The position numbers and the translations under genes are program-made. Shown here in pieces: positions 1 to 8,095 of a stretch of DNA of 64,000 nucleotides (position 1 is its first letter; each line of letters opens with the position of its first letter). Below the pieces are notes generated by a model, which did no database searches, was not told where the DNA came from, and saw only the letters and a list, made by a program, of their open reading frames with translations. This DNA is from Bacteroidales bacterium (GTDB taxonomy: Bacteria > Bacteroidota > Bacteroidia > Bacteroidales > GCA-2748055): assembly GCA_016936975.1 (NCBI GenBank), contig JAFGWU010000004.1:42187-106186 (forward strand). Reading direction: 5' to 3'.

Positions 1-590
1 CCATCATCGGATATGCCGGATCCCTCAAGAACAAAGGACTGAGTGAAGAGGAGCGGAAAGCGGCCGTGAAGGAGTTCGCACTGAAGAAGGGACTGATTAT
101 TGCCGTTTTTGCCGGCTTGATGAGTGCCGCCTTCAGCTTTGGTTACCAGGCAGGGATTCCCATCGACGAGGTCGCCCTGAAGCACGGCACCAATCCGTTG
201 TTCCAGAGTAACCCGACCCTGATCTTTATTCTGATTGGCGGTTTTGTCACCAATTTCATTTACTGCATGTTTCTGAATATAAAGAACAAGACGATAAAGG
301 ATTATGTATCGGTATCCCCGGGTATATTCTTTAACAACCTCTTTTTTACTTTCCTGGCCGGTTTTCTATGGTTCCTGCAGTTTCACTTCTATGGAATGGG
401 GAGAAGCCAGCTGCCTGCCGGCATTGCCATATTCAGCTGGAGCATCCTGATGGCCCTGAATATTGCATTCAGCAATATCTGGGGCATAATGCTGAAAGAG
501 TGGAAAGGGGTCAGCAAAAAAACGATGGTCGTACTCATTATCGGGATCATCGTTCTGATCCTCTCAACTTTTGTGGTGAGCATCAAATGA
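1..590 (+). CDS. rhaT: L-rhamnose/H+ symporter RhaT, C-terminal part
   Basis: This is an inner-membrane sugar symporter of the RhaT family, expected to import L-rhamnose with a proton. Only the last ~195 residues are present. The frame is open to the left edge and the stop is at 588-590, so the true start lies outside the window. The visible part has at least four hydrophobic membrane segments, including the closing one just before the C-terminal Ser-Ile-Lys. A segment with Phe-Tyr-Gly-Met-Gly followed by Leu-Pro-Ala-Gly is typical of RhaT. The next gene is L-rhamnose isomerase, which supports the substrate. A GTG at 66-68 in the same frame is internal and is not the start. Confidence 0.88.
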   Translation, partial: IIGYAGSLKNKGLSEEERKAAVKEFALKKGLIIAVFAGLMSAAFSFGYQAGIPIDEVALKHGTNPLFQSNPTLIFILIGGFVTNFIYCMFLNIKNKTIKDYVSVSPGIFFNNLFFTFLAGFLWFLQFHFYGMGRSQLPAGIAIFSWSILMALNIAFSNIWGIMLKEWKGVSKKTMVVLIIGIIVLILSTFVVSIK

Positions 591-634
591 TTCCGGACAA
601 TCATAAATCGTATTATAAACTTCAAACTCATATT

Positions 635-1903
635 ATGGAACAGAAAGAACAGATAAAAAATTTGTATGACCTGGCCAGGAAGGAGTATGCTTCCCTGGGT
701 GTGGATACAGACAGGGCCCTTGATGCCATGAAAGAGGTGCAGATTTCACTGCATTGCTGGCAAACTGATGATGTAGGGGGATTCGAAACGCCCGATGCAG
801 TGCTGGGAGGCGGAGGCATACAGGCTACGGGCAACTACCCGGGGAAAGCGAAAACCATTCAGCAGGTCAAGCAGGATATCGAAAAAGTGATGGAACTACT
901 TCCGGGGAAACAGCGCTTTAATCTTCATGCTATTTACGGCGACTTTGGAGGCCAGTTTGTGGACCGCGACCAGATAGAGGTCAGGCATTTCCAGACCTGG
1001 ATCGACTGGGCAAAAGAACAGGGAATCGGGTTGGATTTCAACTGCACCTGTTTCTCCCATCCGAAAGCCGAGGCCGGATTCACCCTCTCCAGTAAGGATG
1101 AGAAAATCAGAAAATTCTGGGTGGAGCATACCCGTCGCTGCCGCAAGATTGGCGCTGAGATGGGCAAACAGCTGGGAACCCCGTGCGTGCACAATATCTG
1201 GGTACCCGACGGCTCGAAGGATATCCCTGTGGACCGTTTTACGCACAGGGCATTGCTCAAAAAATCACTGGATGAGATCTTTTCGGATCACTATCCCAAA
1301 ACCCATCTCAAGGATTCCGTGGAAAGCAAACTGTTTGGAATAGGATTGGAAGCGATGACGGTAGGATCGCATGACTTCTACCTGGGCTATGCCATCAGGA
1401 ATGACAAGCTGATCTGTCTCGACAGCGGACATTTTCACCCTACTGAACAGGTGGGAGATAAGATTTCGGCCTGTCTCCAGTTTGTGGATGAACTGATGCT
1501 GCATGTGACACGCCCCATCCGTTGGGACAGTGATCACGTCGTGACCCTGAATGATGATGTCCTGTTGATTGCACAGGAGATCGTGAGGTCGAATGCCCTG
1601 AAAAGGGTCAATTTCGGGCTCGACTTTTTCGATGCCAGCATGAACCGCATCGGGGCCTATGTGATCGGTACCCGTGCCGCACAGCAGGCCATGCTGTTTG
1701 CACTGCTTGAGCCGATTGAGTTGCTGAAGAAGTACGAAAATGAAGAGAAGAGCTTTGAGCGTCTTGCCGTCATGGAGCTGATGAAAACGAAACCGTTCGG
1801 TGCCGTCTGGAATTACTACTGCCAGAAAGAGGGGGTACCGGTTGGTGAAGATTATATCAAAGAGATCCAGGCTTACGAGAAAAGCGAACTCAGCAAGCGT
1901 TAA
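635..1903 (+). CDS. rhaI: L-rhamnose isomerase
   Basis: RhaI (RhaA type) interconverts L-rhamnose and L-rhamnulose in the cytoplasm using divalent metal. The protein is 422 residues, close to the ~420 of the E. coli enzyme. It has the family's early Ser-Leu-His-Cys-Trp-Gln segment and an Asp-Phe-Asn-x-Thr-Cys-Phe-Ser-His-Pro segment near the barrel active site. I chose ATG 635 because its product begins at the usual place for the family, shortly before a Gly-Val-Asp-Thr-Asp motif. ATG 587, which overlaps the rhaT stop, would add 16 residues and remains possible. An in-frame extension further upstream runs antiparallel to nothing useful and only reads through rhaT in another frame. It lies 44 bp after rhaT, so the two are probably co-transcribed. 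Confidence 0.95.
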   Translation: MEQKEQIKNLYDLARKEYASLGVDTDRALDAMKEVQISLHCWQTDDVGGFETPDAVLGGGGIQATGNYPGKAKTIQQVKQDIEKVMELLPGKQRFNLHAIYGDFGGQFVDRDQIEVRHFQTWIDWAKEQGIGLDFNCTCFSHPKAEAGFTLSSKDEKIRKFWVEHTRRCRKIGAEMGKQLGTPCVHNIWVPDGSKDIPVDRFTHRALLKKSLDEIFSDHYPKTHLKDSVESKLFGIGLEAMTVGSHDFYLGYAIRNDKLICLDSGHFHPTEQVGDKISACLQFVDELMLHVTRPIRWDSDHVVTLNDDVLLIAQEIVRSNALKRVNFGLDFFDASMNRIGAYVIGTRAAQQAMLFALLEPIELLKKYENEEKSFERLAVMELMKTKPFGAVWNYYCQKEGVPVGEDYIKEIQAYEKSELSKR

Positions 1904-1951
1904 GCCGGATTGCGTTCCGGGGAGGAAGGTTTGAGAAGAATATGATGTAAC

Positions 1952-3076
1952 ATGGATAAGGATACGGAGTCCATTCAGGAACTGGTTGCTATCTCCAGGT
2001 TTTACGGTGCCGATCCCGATTATGTGATTGCCGGGGGCGGGAATACTTCGTTTAAGAACGACACCCGCCTCTGGATCAAAGCCAGCGGCATAGCGCTGGC
2101 TACCATTGCAGAGGATGGATTCGTTTGTATGTCTCGAACCCTTTTAAACCGGATCGGGGAGAAGCAGTACAGTCGCGATCCCGTTAAAAGGGAGGCAGAG
2201 GTCAAGCAGGCTCTCTCAATGGCGGTAATCACCCCGAAAGAGCTTCGTCCTTCCGTGGAGACCTCCCTGCACAACATCCTGGATTTTGCGTATGTGGTGC
2301 ATACCCATCCGACCCTTGTGAACGGAATGCTCTGCTCTCTGAAGGCCGCAGAGACCGTTTCGGAACTGTTCGGGGAGGATGCATTGTATGTGGAATATAC
2401 CGATCCGGGTTATACCCTGTTCAGAAAGGTCAGCGAACAGGTTCAACGCTATACGGAGATGCATGGAAAGCCCCCGGGGATGATCTTCCTTCAGAACCAC
2501 GGACTGTTTGTGGGGGGAAACAGCATTGAAGAGGTCAAAAAGACCTACAGGACTATCCGGGATGCGATCCGGGGTGGTTTATCCGCACCGGAACCTCCCG
2601 GAGATTTTCAAGAGGTCCATTCGGAAGCACTCGATGCGGTGAGGGATTTCTTCTCCGGAAAGAACCTCGTGGCCAGGGAGTACGGGGGAGCGCTGATCTC
2701 CCGTTTCACGATGGACCGGAGCAGTTACGATAAGGTGAAAAGACCCTTTACGCCGGATATCATCGTGTACTGCAAATCGGATTACCTTTTTATCGCTAAG
2801 GGAACCGATCCCCATACGATTTCCCGGCATATCGAACGGTTCCGGTCCGATCATGGCTACTTTCCCAGGATCATCCTCAGGGAGGGAGGCGGGATGATCT
2901 GCTGCGATGCAAACGGCAAGGCCGTGGAAACGGTAAGGGATGTGTTCCTGGATATGATGAAGATCAGCCTGCTGTCGGAAAACTTCGGCGGGCCCCACTT
3001 CATGACAGAGGATCAGATTGCCTTCATCGATAACTGGGAGGTGGAAAATTACAGGAGAAAAATAGCAAATCAGTAA
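1952..3076 (+). CDS. class II aldolase, probable rhamnulose-1-phosphate aldolase (RhaD-type, without dehydrogenase domain)
   Basis: This is a zinc-dependent class II aldolase/adducin protein of 374 residues, probably splitting L-rhamnulose 1-phosphate into DHAP and L-lactaldehyde. Residues 1-225 are the aldolase fold, with a Gly-Gly-Gly-Asn-Thr-Ser phosphate loop near 29, metal ligands His117 and His119 (His-Thr-His-Pro) and His183 (Gln-Asn-His-Gly), and a candidate catalytic Glu in Ser-Val-Glu-Thr-Ser. Residues ~235-374 match the connector that, in bifunctional RhaD proteins (aldolase plus short-chain dehydrogenase), joins the two enzymes. Here the protein ends where the dehydrogenase would start. 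It sits between rhaI and a sugar kinase. The family and metal site are seen directly; the exact substrate is inferred from context. Confidence 0.8.
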   Translation: MDKDTESIQELVAISRFYGADPDYVIAGGGNTSFKNDTRLWIKASGIALATIAEDGFVCMSRTLLNRIGEKQYSRDPVKREAEVKQALSMAVITPKELRPSVETSLHNILDFAYVVHTHPTLVNGMLCSLKAAETVSELFGEDALYVEYTDPGYTLFRKVSEQVQRYTEMHGKPPGMIFLQNHGLFVGGNSIEEVKKTYRTIRDAIRGGLSAPEPPGDFQEVHSEALDAVRDFFSGKNLVAREYGGALISRFTMDRSSYDKVKRPFTPDIIVYCKSDYLFIAKGTDPHTISRHIERFRSDHGYFPRIILREGGGMICCDANGKAVETVRDVFLDMMKISLLSENFGGPHFMTEDQIAFIDNWEVENYRRKIANQ

Positions 3077-3093
3077 CATTCAAAACCGGAACC

Positions 3094-4464
3094 ATGAAAA
3101 AAGAGGTGATTCTTATTTTTGATATTGGAAAAACGAATAAAAAGCTGCTCCTCTTCGATATGACCTTCAGGGTGCTTCACCAGGAAGAAACCCGGTTCGA
3201 TGAGGTTACCGATGATGACGGATTTGCCTGTGATGACGGGGACCGGCTCGAGCGATGGATTGATGACAGCCTGCAGGTGTACCTGGAACATCCTGCATAT
3301 GATGTAATGTCCATCAATTTCACCACCTATGGAGCAACCCTCGTGTATGTTAATGATGAAGGGAAGCGAATCACACCCATCTACAATTACCTGAAGCCGA
3401 TGCCCGGAGGTGTGCTGGAAGGGTTTTATGAACGATACGGGGGGATTGATGAATTCAGCAGGCGGACCGCATCTCCCGCCATGGGCATGCTCAACTCGGG
3501 ACTACAGGCCCTCTGGCTCAAAAGAAAGAAGCCGGAGACCTTCAGAAAGGTGTCCCATATCATGCATTTACCGCAATACCTCTCCTATCGCCTCACAGGG
3601 TTCGTGTCCAGCGAACATACCTCGATTGGCTGTCATACGGCTTTGTGGGACTTCGACCGGATGCGATATCACCCATGGGTCGGGGAGGAGTCAGTTCATC
3701 TGCCCGAACCGATTGACGTGTCTTCCACCTTCCCGGTGAAGATTGGCGGCAAAACCATCAGGGCCGGAATCGGGATACACGACAGCTCGGCCTCGCTGGC
3801 GCCCTATATCATGAACAGCAGGGAACCCTTTATCCTGCTTTCCACAGGAACCTGGTGCATCAGCATGAACCCGTTTAACCATACTCCCCTGACGGCGGAG
3901 CAACTGAAACAGGATTGTCTCTGCTACATGAGCGTCAGCATGAAACCTGTGAAGTCTTCAAGGGTATTTCTCGGGCATATTCATGATGTGAATGTGAAAG
4001 TCCTGGCGGATTATTTTAAGGTTGGGGAGGATGATTACAAAAAAGTGAAACCCGACCCGGATCTTTTGCAGCGTCTGACAGAGCAGCACCATGGACAATC
4101 AATGTTTTTCCCGGAAGGTGTGCCGGAATCGTACCTGAACAGGGGTATTGACCTGAAGAAATTCGCATCATTCGGGGAAGCCTATCATCAGCTGATGATG
4201 GATCTGACAAAACTGGTTATTACAGCCATCGAATTAATTATCCCGGAGAACGACTCCACCGGCTGCATTTATATCACGGGGGGCTTTGCCCGCAACGAAA
4301 TTTTCACCCGTTTGCTTGCCTCGGCCTTCACGAAGAAGCGGGTTTTTACTTCCGAGGTGGATAACGCCACATCCCTTGGTGCTGCGATGGTCGTTGCCGG
4401 TGAGCGCCCGAAAGGGACCGCATTCTCATTTGATCTCGGATTGAAACCGGTTGTTCCGTTTTGA
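3094..4464 (+). CDS. FGGY-family carbohydrate kinase, probable rhamnulokinase
   Basis: This is an ATP-dependent sugar kinase of the FGGY family (456 residues). It has an N-terminal actin-like phosphate motif (Asp-Ile-Gly-Lys-Thr-Asn-Lys), a central substrate-binding region, and the C-terminal Gly-Gly-Phe-Ala-Arg-Asn and Ser-Leu-Gly-Ala-Ala motifs. It probably phosphorylates L-rhamnulose at O1. This is the less common kinase type paired with RhaI and a RhaD-like aldolase in Bacteroidota. It differs clearly from the second kinase at 9867-11351, which is the classical RhaB/FucK type. It starts 17 bp after the aldolase stop, inside the same operon. Fuculokinase activity cannot be excluded from sequence. 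Confidence 0.78.
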   Translation: MKKEVILIFDIGKTNKKLLLFDMTFRVLHQEETRFDEVTDDDGFACDDGDRLERWIDDSLQVYLEHPAYDVMSINFTTYGATLVYVNDEGKRITPIYNYLKPMPGGVLEGFYERYGGIDEFSRRTASPAMGMLNSGLQALWLKRKKPETFRKVSHIMHLPQYLSYRLTGFVSSEHTSIGCHTALWDFDRMRYHPWVGEESVHLPEPIDVSSTFPVKIGGKTIRAGIGIHDSSASLAPYIMNSREPFILLSTGTWCISMNPFNHTPLTAEQLKQDCLCYMSVSMKPVKSSRVFLGHIHDVNVKVLADYFKVGEDDYKKVKPDPDLLQRLTEQHHGQSMFFPEGVPESYLNRGIDLKKFASFGEAYHQLMMDLTKLVITAIELIIPENDSTGCIYITGGFARNEIFTRLLASAFTKKRVFTSEVDNATSLGAAMVVAGERPKGTAFSFDLGLKPVVPF

Positions 4465-4522
4465 TAACCGGGTTTCAACCTGTTACTGAACACACCTTTC
4501 ATTCATTCTAACTTTTGGCTCG

Positions 4523-5818
4523 ATGGACAAAATAGATCCCATTCTCCAGCATCCCCGCGACCAGATCACCGCCATCATTAAACGGATTTATCATGCCGGG
4601 ATGACCACCACTTCAGGAGGCAATATTTCCATAATCGATAACGAAGGAAACATCTGGGTCACACCCTCGGCTATTGATAAGGGCTCCCTGCAGAGAAAGG
4701 ATATCATGTGCGTCAGGAAGGATGGAACGATTGTCGGACATCACAAACCCTCTTCTGAATTCCCGTTTCATAAGGCTGTTTATGAAGTCCGTCCCGACAT
4801 CAGGGCGGTCATTCATGCACATCCTCCGGCACTGGTCTCTTTCAGTATTGTGAGGCAGATTCCGAATACCAATATTATCCCGCAGGCCCGCCATGTATGC
4901 GGACCCATCGGTTATGCCGAGTATGCCCTTCCCGGGGGGGAGGAGCTGGGTAAAAAAATTGCCCGTCAGTTCGGTGAAGGATTCAATGCCGTGATCATGG
5001 AAAATCACGGGGTGGTTGTCGGGGGAACCGACCTTAAGGATGCCTATGTGAGGTTTGAGACCCTTGAATTCTCGGCCAGAACCATTATCGGGGCAAAAAC
5101 AGTCGGTGAGCCGCGTTACCTGGCCGATGAACAGATTGAAGAGTTTGACCGGCAGGTTCCGGAAGACCTTCCGGAGATGAAAGAGGTGATGCACGATCCC
5201 GGGGAGTTATCCATCAGAAGGAATATTGCCCTCCTGGTTAGACGGGCCTGCGACCAGGGATTGATGATCAGCTCCTACGGAAACATGTCGGTACGGTGGC
5301 GGGAGAATGATTTTCTGATTACCCCGCGTAATGTACCCCGCTGGGAGATGGACCTTGAAGATATCATACAGATCCGGGGGGGCATGCGGGAACCCGGCAA
5401 ATTTCCGAGCCGATCGATCCGTATCCATGAAAAAATTTATAGCCGGCATCCAGACGTGAATTCGATTATCATGACCCAGTCTCCCAACGTGATGGCTTTT
5501 GGAGTGGCCCATGCCAGGCTGGATGTAAGGACCATTCCCGAGAGCTGGATTTTCCTCCAGGATATCCGGTTTGCAAAATTCGGTGAACAGTTCACGGATA
5601 ATCCGGCGATTCCCTCCATGATCTCAAAGAATTCACCGGCAGTCATTGTGGAAAACGATGCGATCATTGTAACCGGGGACAAGTTGCTGCAGACCTTCGA
5701 CCGCTTGGAGGTGGCGGAGTTCAGTGCCAAATCGCTAATAATGGGCCATCCCCTCGGGGACATGGTTCCCATAAACAAACAGCAGATCGAAGATCTCAGA
5801 AAGAAGTTTTTGGGGTAA
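4523..5818 (+). CDS. tandem class II aldolase, second domain catalytically degenerate
   Basis: The 431-residue protein contains two class II aldolase/adducin domains in a row (about 1-215 and 220-431). The first is complete: a Ser-Ser-Glu-Phe catalytic Glu segment, His98 and His100 (His-Ala-His-Pro) and His162 (Glu-Asn-His-Gly), matching FucA-type L-fuculose-1-phosphate aldolase. The second keeps the fold but has lost the metal site: Thr318-Gln319-Ser320-Pro321 replaces His-x-His-Pro, Asp379 replaces the third His, and Arg replaces the Glu. The second half may stabilise the oligomer or bind ligand. It is the last gene of the rhamnose operon (58 bp after the kinase). As the only FucA-like protein here, it is the best candidate for cleaving L-fuculose 1-phosphate, and rhamnulose 1-phosphate is an alternative. 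Confidence 0.8.
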   Translation: MDKIDPILQHPRDQITAIIKRIYHAGMTTTSGGNISIIDNEGNIWVTPSAIDKGSLQRKDIMCVRKDGTIVGHHKPSSEFPFHKAVYEVRPDIRAVIHAHPPALVSFSIVRQIPNTNIIPQARHVCGPIGYAEYALPGGEELGKKIARQFGEGFNAVIMENHGVVVGGTDLKDAYVRFETLEFSARTIIGAKTVGEPRYLADEQIEEFDRQVPEDLPEMKEVMHDPGELSIRRNIALLVRRACDQGLMISSYGNMSVRWRENDFLITPRNVPRWEMDLEDIIQIRGGMREPGKFPSRSIRIHEKIYSRHPDVNSIIMTQSPNVMAFGVAHARLDVRTIPESWIFLQDIRFAKFGEQFTDNPAIPSMISKNSPAVIVENDAIIVTGDKLLQTFDRLEVAEFSAKSLIMGHPLGDMVPINKQQIEDLRKKFLG

Positions 5819-5874
5819 GCGATTGGGCGATTGGGCGAATAAGCGAATTAGCAAATAAGCGAATGGGCGACTGC
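5819..5874 (+). repeat. tandem 8-bp repeat array (GCGAATNN)
   Basis: Seven consecutive 8-bp units with consensus GCGAWTRR begin at the stop codon of the tandem aldolase. The same octamer appears five times at 12385-12424. It is non-coding and lies between the rhamnose operon and the radical SAM gene. Confidence 0.8.
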
Positions 5875-5912
5875 GTAATCCGAAGCCTTGGCGAAGGATT
5901 AATGGGCGAATG

Positions 5913-5950
5913 ATCCTCCTTCGTCCCGATTGCTCGGGACTACGGAGGAT
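5913..5950. repeat. imperfect inverted repeat with GTCCCGA core
   Basis: Two 17-bp arms that match at 15 positions (left arm from ATCCTCC to GTCCCGA, right arm from TCGGGAC to GGAGGAT) surround a 4-bp loop. A related element is at 7864-7899. There is no T-run after it, so a simple intrinsic terminator is unlikely. It may still end or protect the rhamnose operon transcript. Confidence 0.7.
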
Positions 5951-6004
5951 AAAAGTGAATCGGCTGAGATTTTTTTTAATTTTGCAGAATTTCTGATTAT
6001 ACCG

Positions 6005-6940
6005 ATGTATAAACACCTGTTTGGACCGGTTCCTTCAAGGAGGCTGGGGATGTCACTGGGGGTCGATATGGTTCCCCGCAAGGTTTGCTCCCTGGATTGT
6101 GTTTACTGTGAGTGCTTTGATACAACCAAACTCACCGTCGACCGGATGGAGTATGTGCTGTATGAAAAAGTCACCTGGGAACTGGAGCATTTCTTTGCGA
6201 ACCATCCCGATCCCGATTTCATTACTTTCTCAGGTTCGGGAGAGCCGACCCTGAATGAGCGGATCGGGCAGGTTATCGACTTTATTAAAGTGCGAAAGCC
6301 CGAAATTTCCCTGGCAGTTCTCACCAACGGCACCCTGCTGTCGAAAAAGAGTGTCAGACAGGAACTGCTGAAGGCCGACGTGGTGCTCCCGTCCCTCGAT
6401 GCCGCAACCGAAGAAACATTCAGGAAGATCAACCGTCCCCATCCGGATCTGAATATCGGGGATTATATCAACGGAATCATTGCCTTCAGGAAGGAGTACA
6501 GGGGGGATATATGGCTCGAGGTGATGATTATTCCGGGCTATAACGATTCGGAAAAAGAGCTGGGACTGCTCAGGGAAAGCATTAAAAAGATTGCCCCCGA
6601 CCGGGTTCAGCTGAATACCCTCGACAGGCCGGGAACCGTGGGGGATATCCGGTCGGCGACCCGTTCAGAACTGGAATATATTGCAGATTTCATGAAGCTC
6701 CCCAACCTGGAGATTATTGCAGCGTCGCCCGTCCGGAAGAATTTGCAAGCCTATCGTCAGGATACCGAGTCGGCTATTCTCGAGACCATTCTCCGCCGTC
6801 CCTGCACGGTTGAGGATCTCTCCATGATCCTCGGGTTGCATCCTAATGAGGTGAATAAATACCTGGATGTTCTGGAGTCGGAGAAGCGGGTTTACTCCTT
6901 AAGGCAGGACAGGGGTGTATTTTACAGGGTGAACACGTAA
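6005..6940 (+). CDS. radical SAM protein of the TYW1-like COG0731 group
   Basis: This is a 311-residue radical S-adenosylmethionine protein. Near the start it has the Phe-Gly-Pro-Val-Pro-Ser-Arg-Arg signature and a Cys-x3-Cys-x2-Cys cluster motif (Cys-Ser-Leu-Asp-Cys-Val-Tyr-Cys), then the Gly-Ser-Gly-Glu-Pro-Thr SAM-binding segment. The last ~60 residues look like a winged-helix domain. The group resembles the wyosine synthase TYW1 but, in bacteria, has no established reaction. I chose ATG 6005 because it begins directly at the conserved signature. An in-frame ATG at 5930 would add 25 residues translated from the inverted repeat. It has no evident link to sugar catabolism. Confidence 0.82.
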   Translation: MYKHLFGPVPSRRLGMSLGVDMVPRKVCSLDCVYCECFDTTKLTVDRMEYVLYEKVTWELEHFFANHPDPDFITFSGSGEPTLNERIGQVIDFIKVRKPEISLAVLTNGTLLSKKSVRQELLKADVVLPSLDAATEETFRKINRPHPDLNIGDYINGIIAFRKEYRGDIWLEVMIIPGYNDSEKELGLLRESIKKIAPDRVQLNTLDRPGTVGDIRSATRSELEYIADFMKLPNLEIIAASPVRKNLQAYRQDTESAILETILRRPCTVEDLSMILGLHPNEVNKYLDVLESEKRVYSLRQDRGVFYRVNT

Positions 6941-7027
6941 AACTGAAATAAACTGCCAATCCGGATGTTCGTTGCCTGTCCGGAGAGACTGCAACCATCC
7001 AGCTTATAGACCTTCTTTCGGGACTGC

Positions 7028-7696
7028 TTAATGCAATGATATCAGTCGCGCCGTCAGCAGTGAATCCCCTGTAATCTGGTTGTTCATCTCCTCAAGCGCC
7101 TCCTTAAGTGCCTTCTGATGGGCAAGCCGGGTCGATGAGGAGTTGTAAAGGGTCAGTGGTCTGGAAACATGTCCCACCCCGTGGTATTTTGAGATAAATT
7201 GATCCTGTGCATCGAAAAAGAGCGCTTCCAGTTCAACATCTGTGATGGTTCTTCCATAAGGAATCCCCAGAAGGGTACCCAATCCGAACGTGGCCACTCC
7301 AAGGACGCCTCCAATGCCGAATCCGTTCCGCATATTGAAGTAGGTCACACTCATCTCCACTGTACCATGCTTTTCACTGCCGGAAGCAAGGAGTTGGTTG
7401 TCCAGGTAATTCTCAATAAAACGAATCGCATCCACGACCTTTTCATCGTTGATGTAGCTTGTGGAGACCTGTTCCATGGATTCATCACCCGGACCGGTGA
7501 ATTCACTGGTAAAAACCTGTCCAGTGGTCTGGTAGGAGCTGGCGATCTCCTCAAGGTTGATATGGACATTCATTGCCGGCAGCCGTTGTTCATTCTCGAA
7601 CGGCAGGGCATAGACCGATTTCTGGGCCATCAGGGAGGGATTCAGGAGTATCATGGCCAGAAACACGGTAATGGTATAATTAATATCTGTTTTCAT
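7028..7696 (-). CDS. secreted protein of unknown function
   Basis: The 222-residue protein starts with a signal peptide (hydrophobic run followed by Leu-Met-Ala-Gln, likely cleaved after Ala). I recognise no family. Around residue 130-155 it has a glycine-rich hydrophobic stretch (Gly-Phe-Gly-Ile-Gly-Gly ... Gly-Ile-Pro-Tyr-Gly) that could be a membrane hairpin or outer-membrane insertion. The rest is mixed alpha/beta. ATG 7696 puts the signal peptide at the N-terminus; an upstream in-frame ATG at 7732 would add 12 unlikely residues. It stands alone, convergent with the radical SAM gene. Confidence 0.6.
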   Translation of the reverse strand: MKTDINYTITVFLAMILLNPSLMAQKSVYALPFENEQRLPAMNVHINLEEIASSYQTTGQVFTSEFTGPGDESMEQVSTSYINDEKVVDAIRFIENYLDNQLLASGSEKHGTVEMSVTYFNMRNGFGIGGVLGVATFGLGTLLGIPYGRTITDVELEALFFDAQDQFISKYHGVGHVSRPLTLYNSSSTRLAHQKALKEALEEMNNQITGDSLLTARLISLH

Positions 7697-7863
7697 GGAA
7701 TAAGGTATTTCCGATAATACCTCAAATTCCATTCCGAAATCTTCCCTGTTTCAGGGTGCATGGTGCAGGGTTCATAGTTCAGGGTCCTGATTCTTCATAT
7801 AGCTGAGTAAACTGCTAAAAATCGTTGATATTCCAAGTCATGCATGGCATGGCTACTGTTTCA

Positions 7864-7899
7864 CCCGCCGAAGTCCCGATGCATCGGGAAGCAGGCGGG
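7864..7899. repeat. nested inverted repeat with CCCGATGCATCGGG core
   Basis: A perfect 14-bp palindrome at 7875-7888 is enclosed by CCCGCC (7864-7869) and GGCGGG (7894-7899). The core GTCCCGAT...TCGGGA is shared with the repeat at 5913-5950. It lies in the non-coding gap 7697-8095 and has no T-run. Confidence 0.75.
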
Positions 7900-7948
7900 C
7901 CTACTGCTTACTGGTTCAGGGTTTCCGATTTTGATTCCGGTTGCTTTC

Positions 7949-8053
7949 AACGTTTGTCGGATCGCTCCCAACGTTTGTTGGATCGCTCCCAACGTTTGTT
8001 GGATCGCTCCCAGTGATTGTAAGTTGGTTTCCAACGGTTGTAAGTTGGCTTCC
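7949..8053 (+). repeat. 21-bp tandem repeat array, five units
   Basis: Five units in constant 21-bp phase start at 7949, 7970, 7991, 8012 and 8033. The first three are nearly identical (AACGTTTGTYGGATCGCTCC plus one base). The last two form a diverged pair with GTAAGTTGG in the middle. This occupies much of the 399-bp gene-free interval 7697-8095; beyond it and the palindrome at 7864 I see nothing functional there. It lies just downstream of the fucI stop (minus strand). Confidence 0.85.
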
Positions 8054-8095
8054 AGTTAAAAGATAATCAGTATGTTAATTCATTTTAAAGGGGAC

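Noticed and set aside
368..634. Extended reading frame upstream of rhaI (starts within rhaT)
   Set aside because: It reads rhaT in another frame; the product only resembles RhaI from about 635 on.
7825..8059. Two overlapping plus-strand frames with repeated Asp-Arg-Ser-Gln text
   Set aside because: They merely translate the 21-bp tandem array; neither has a start context or family.
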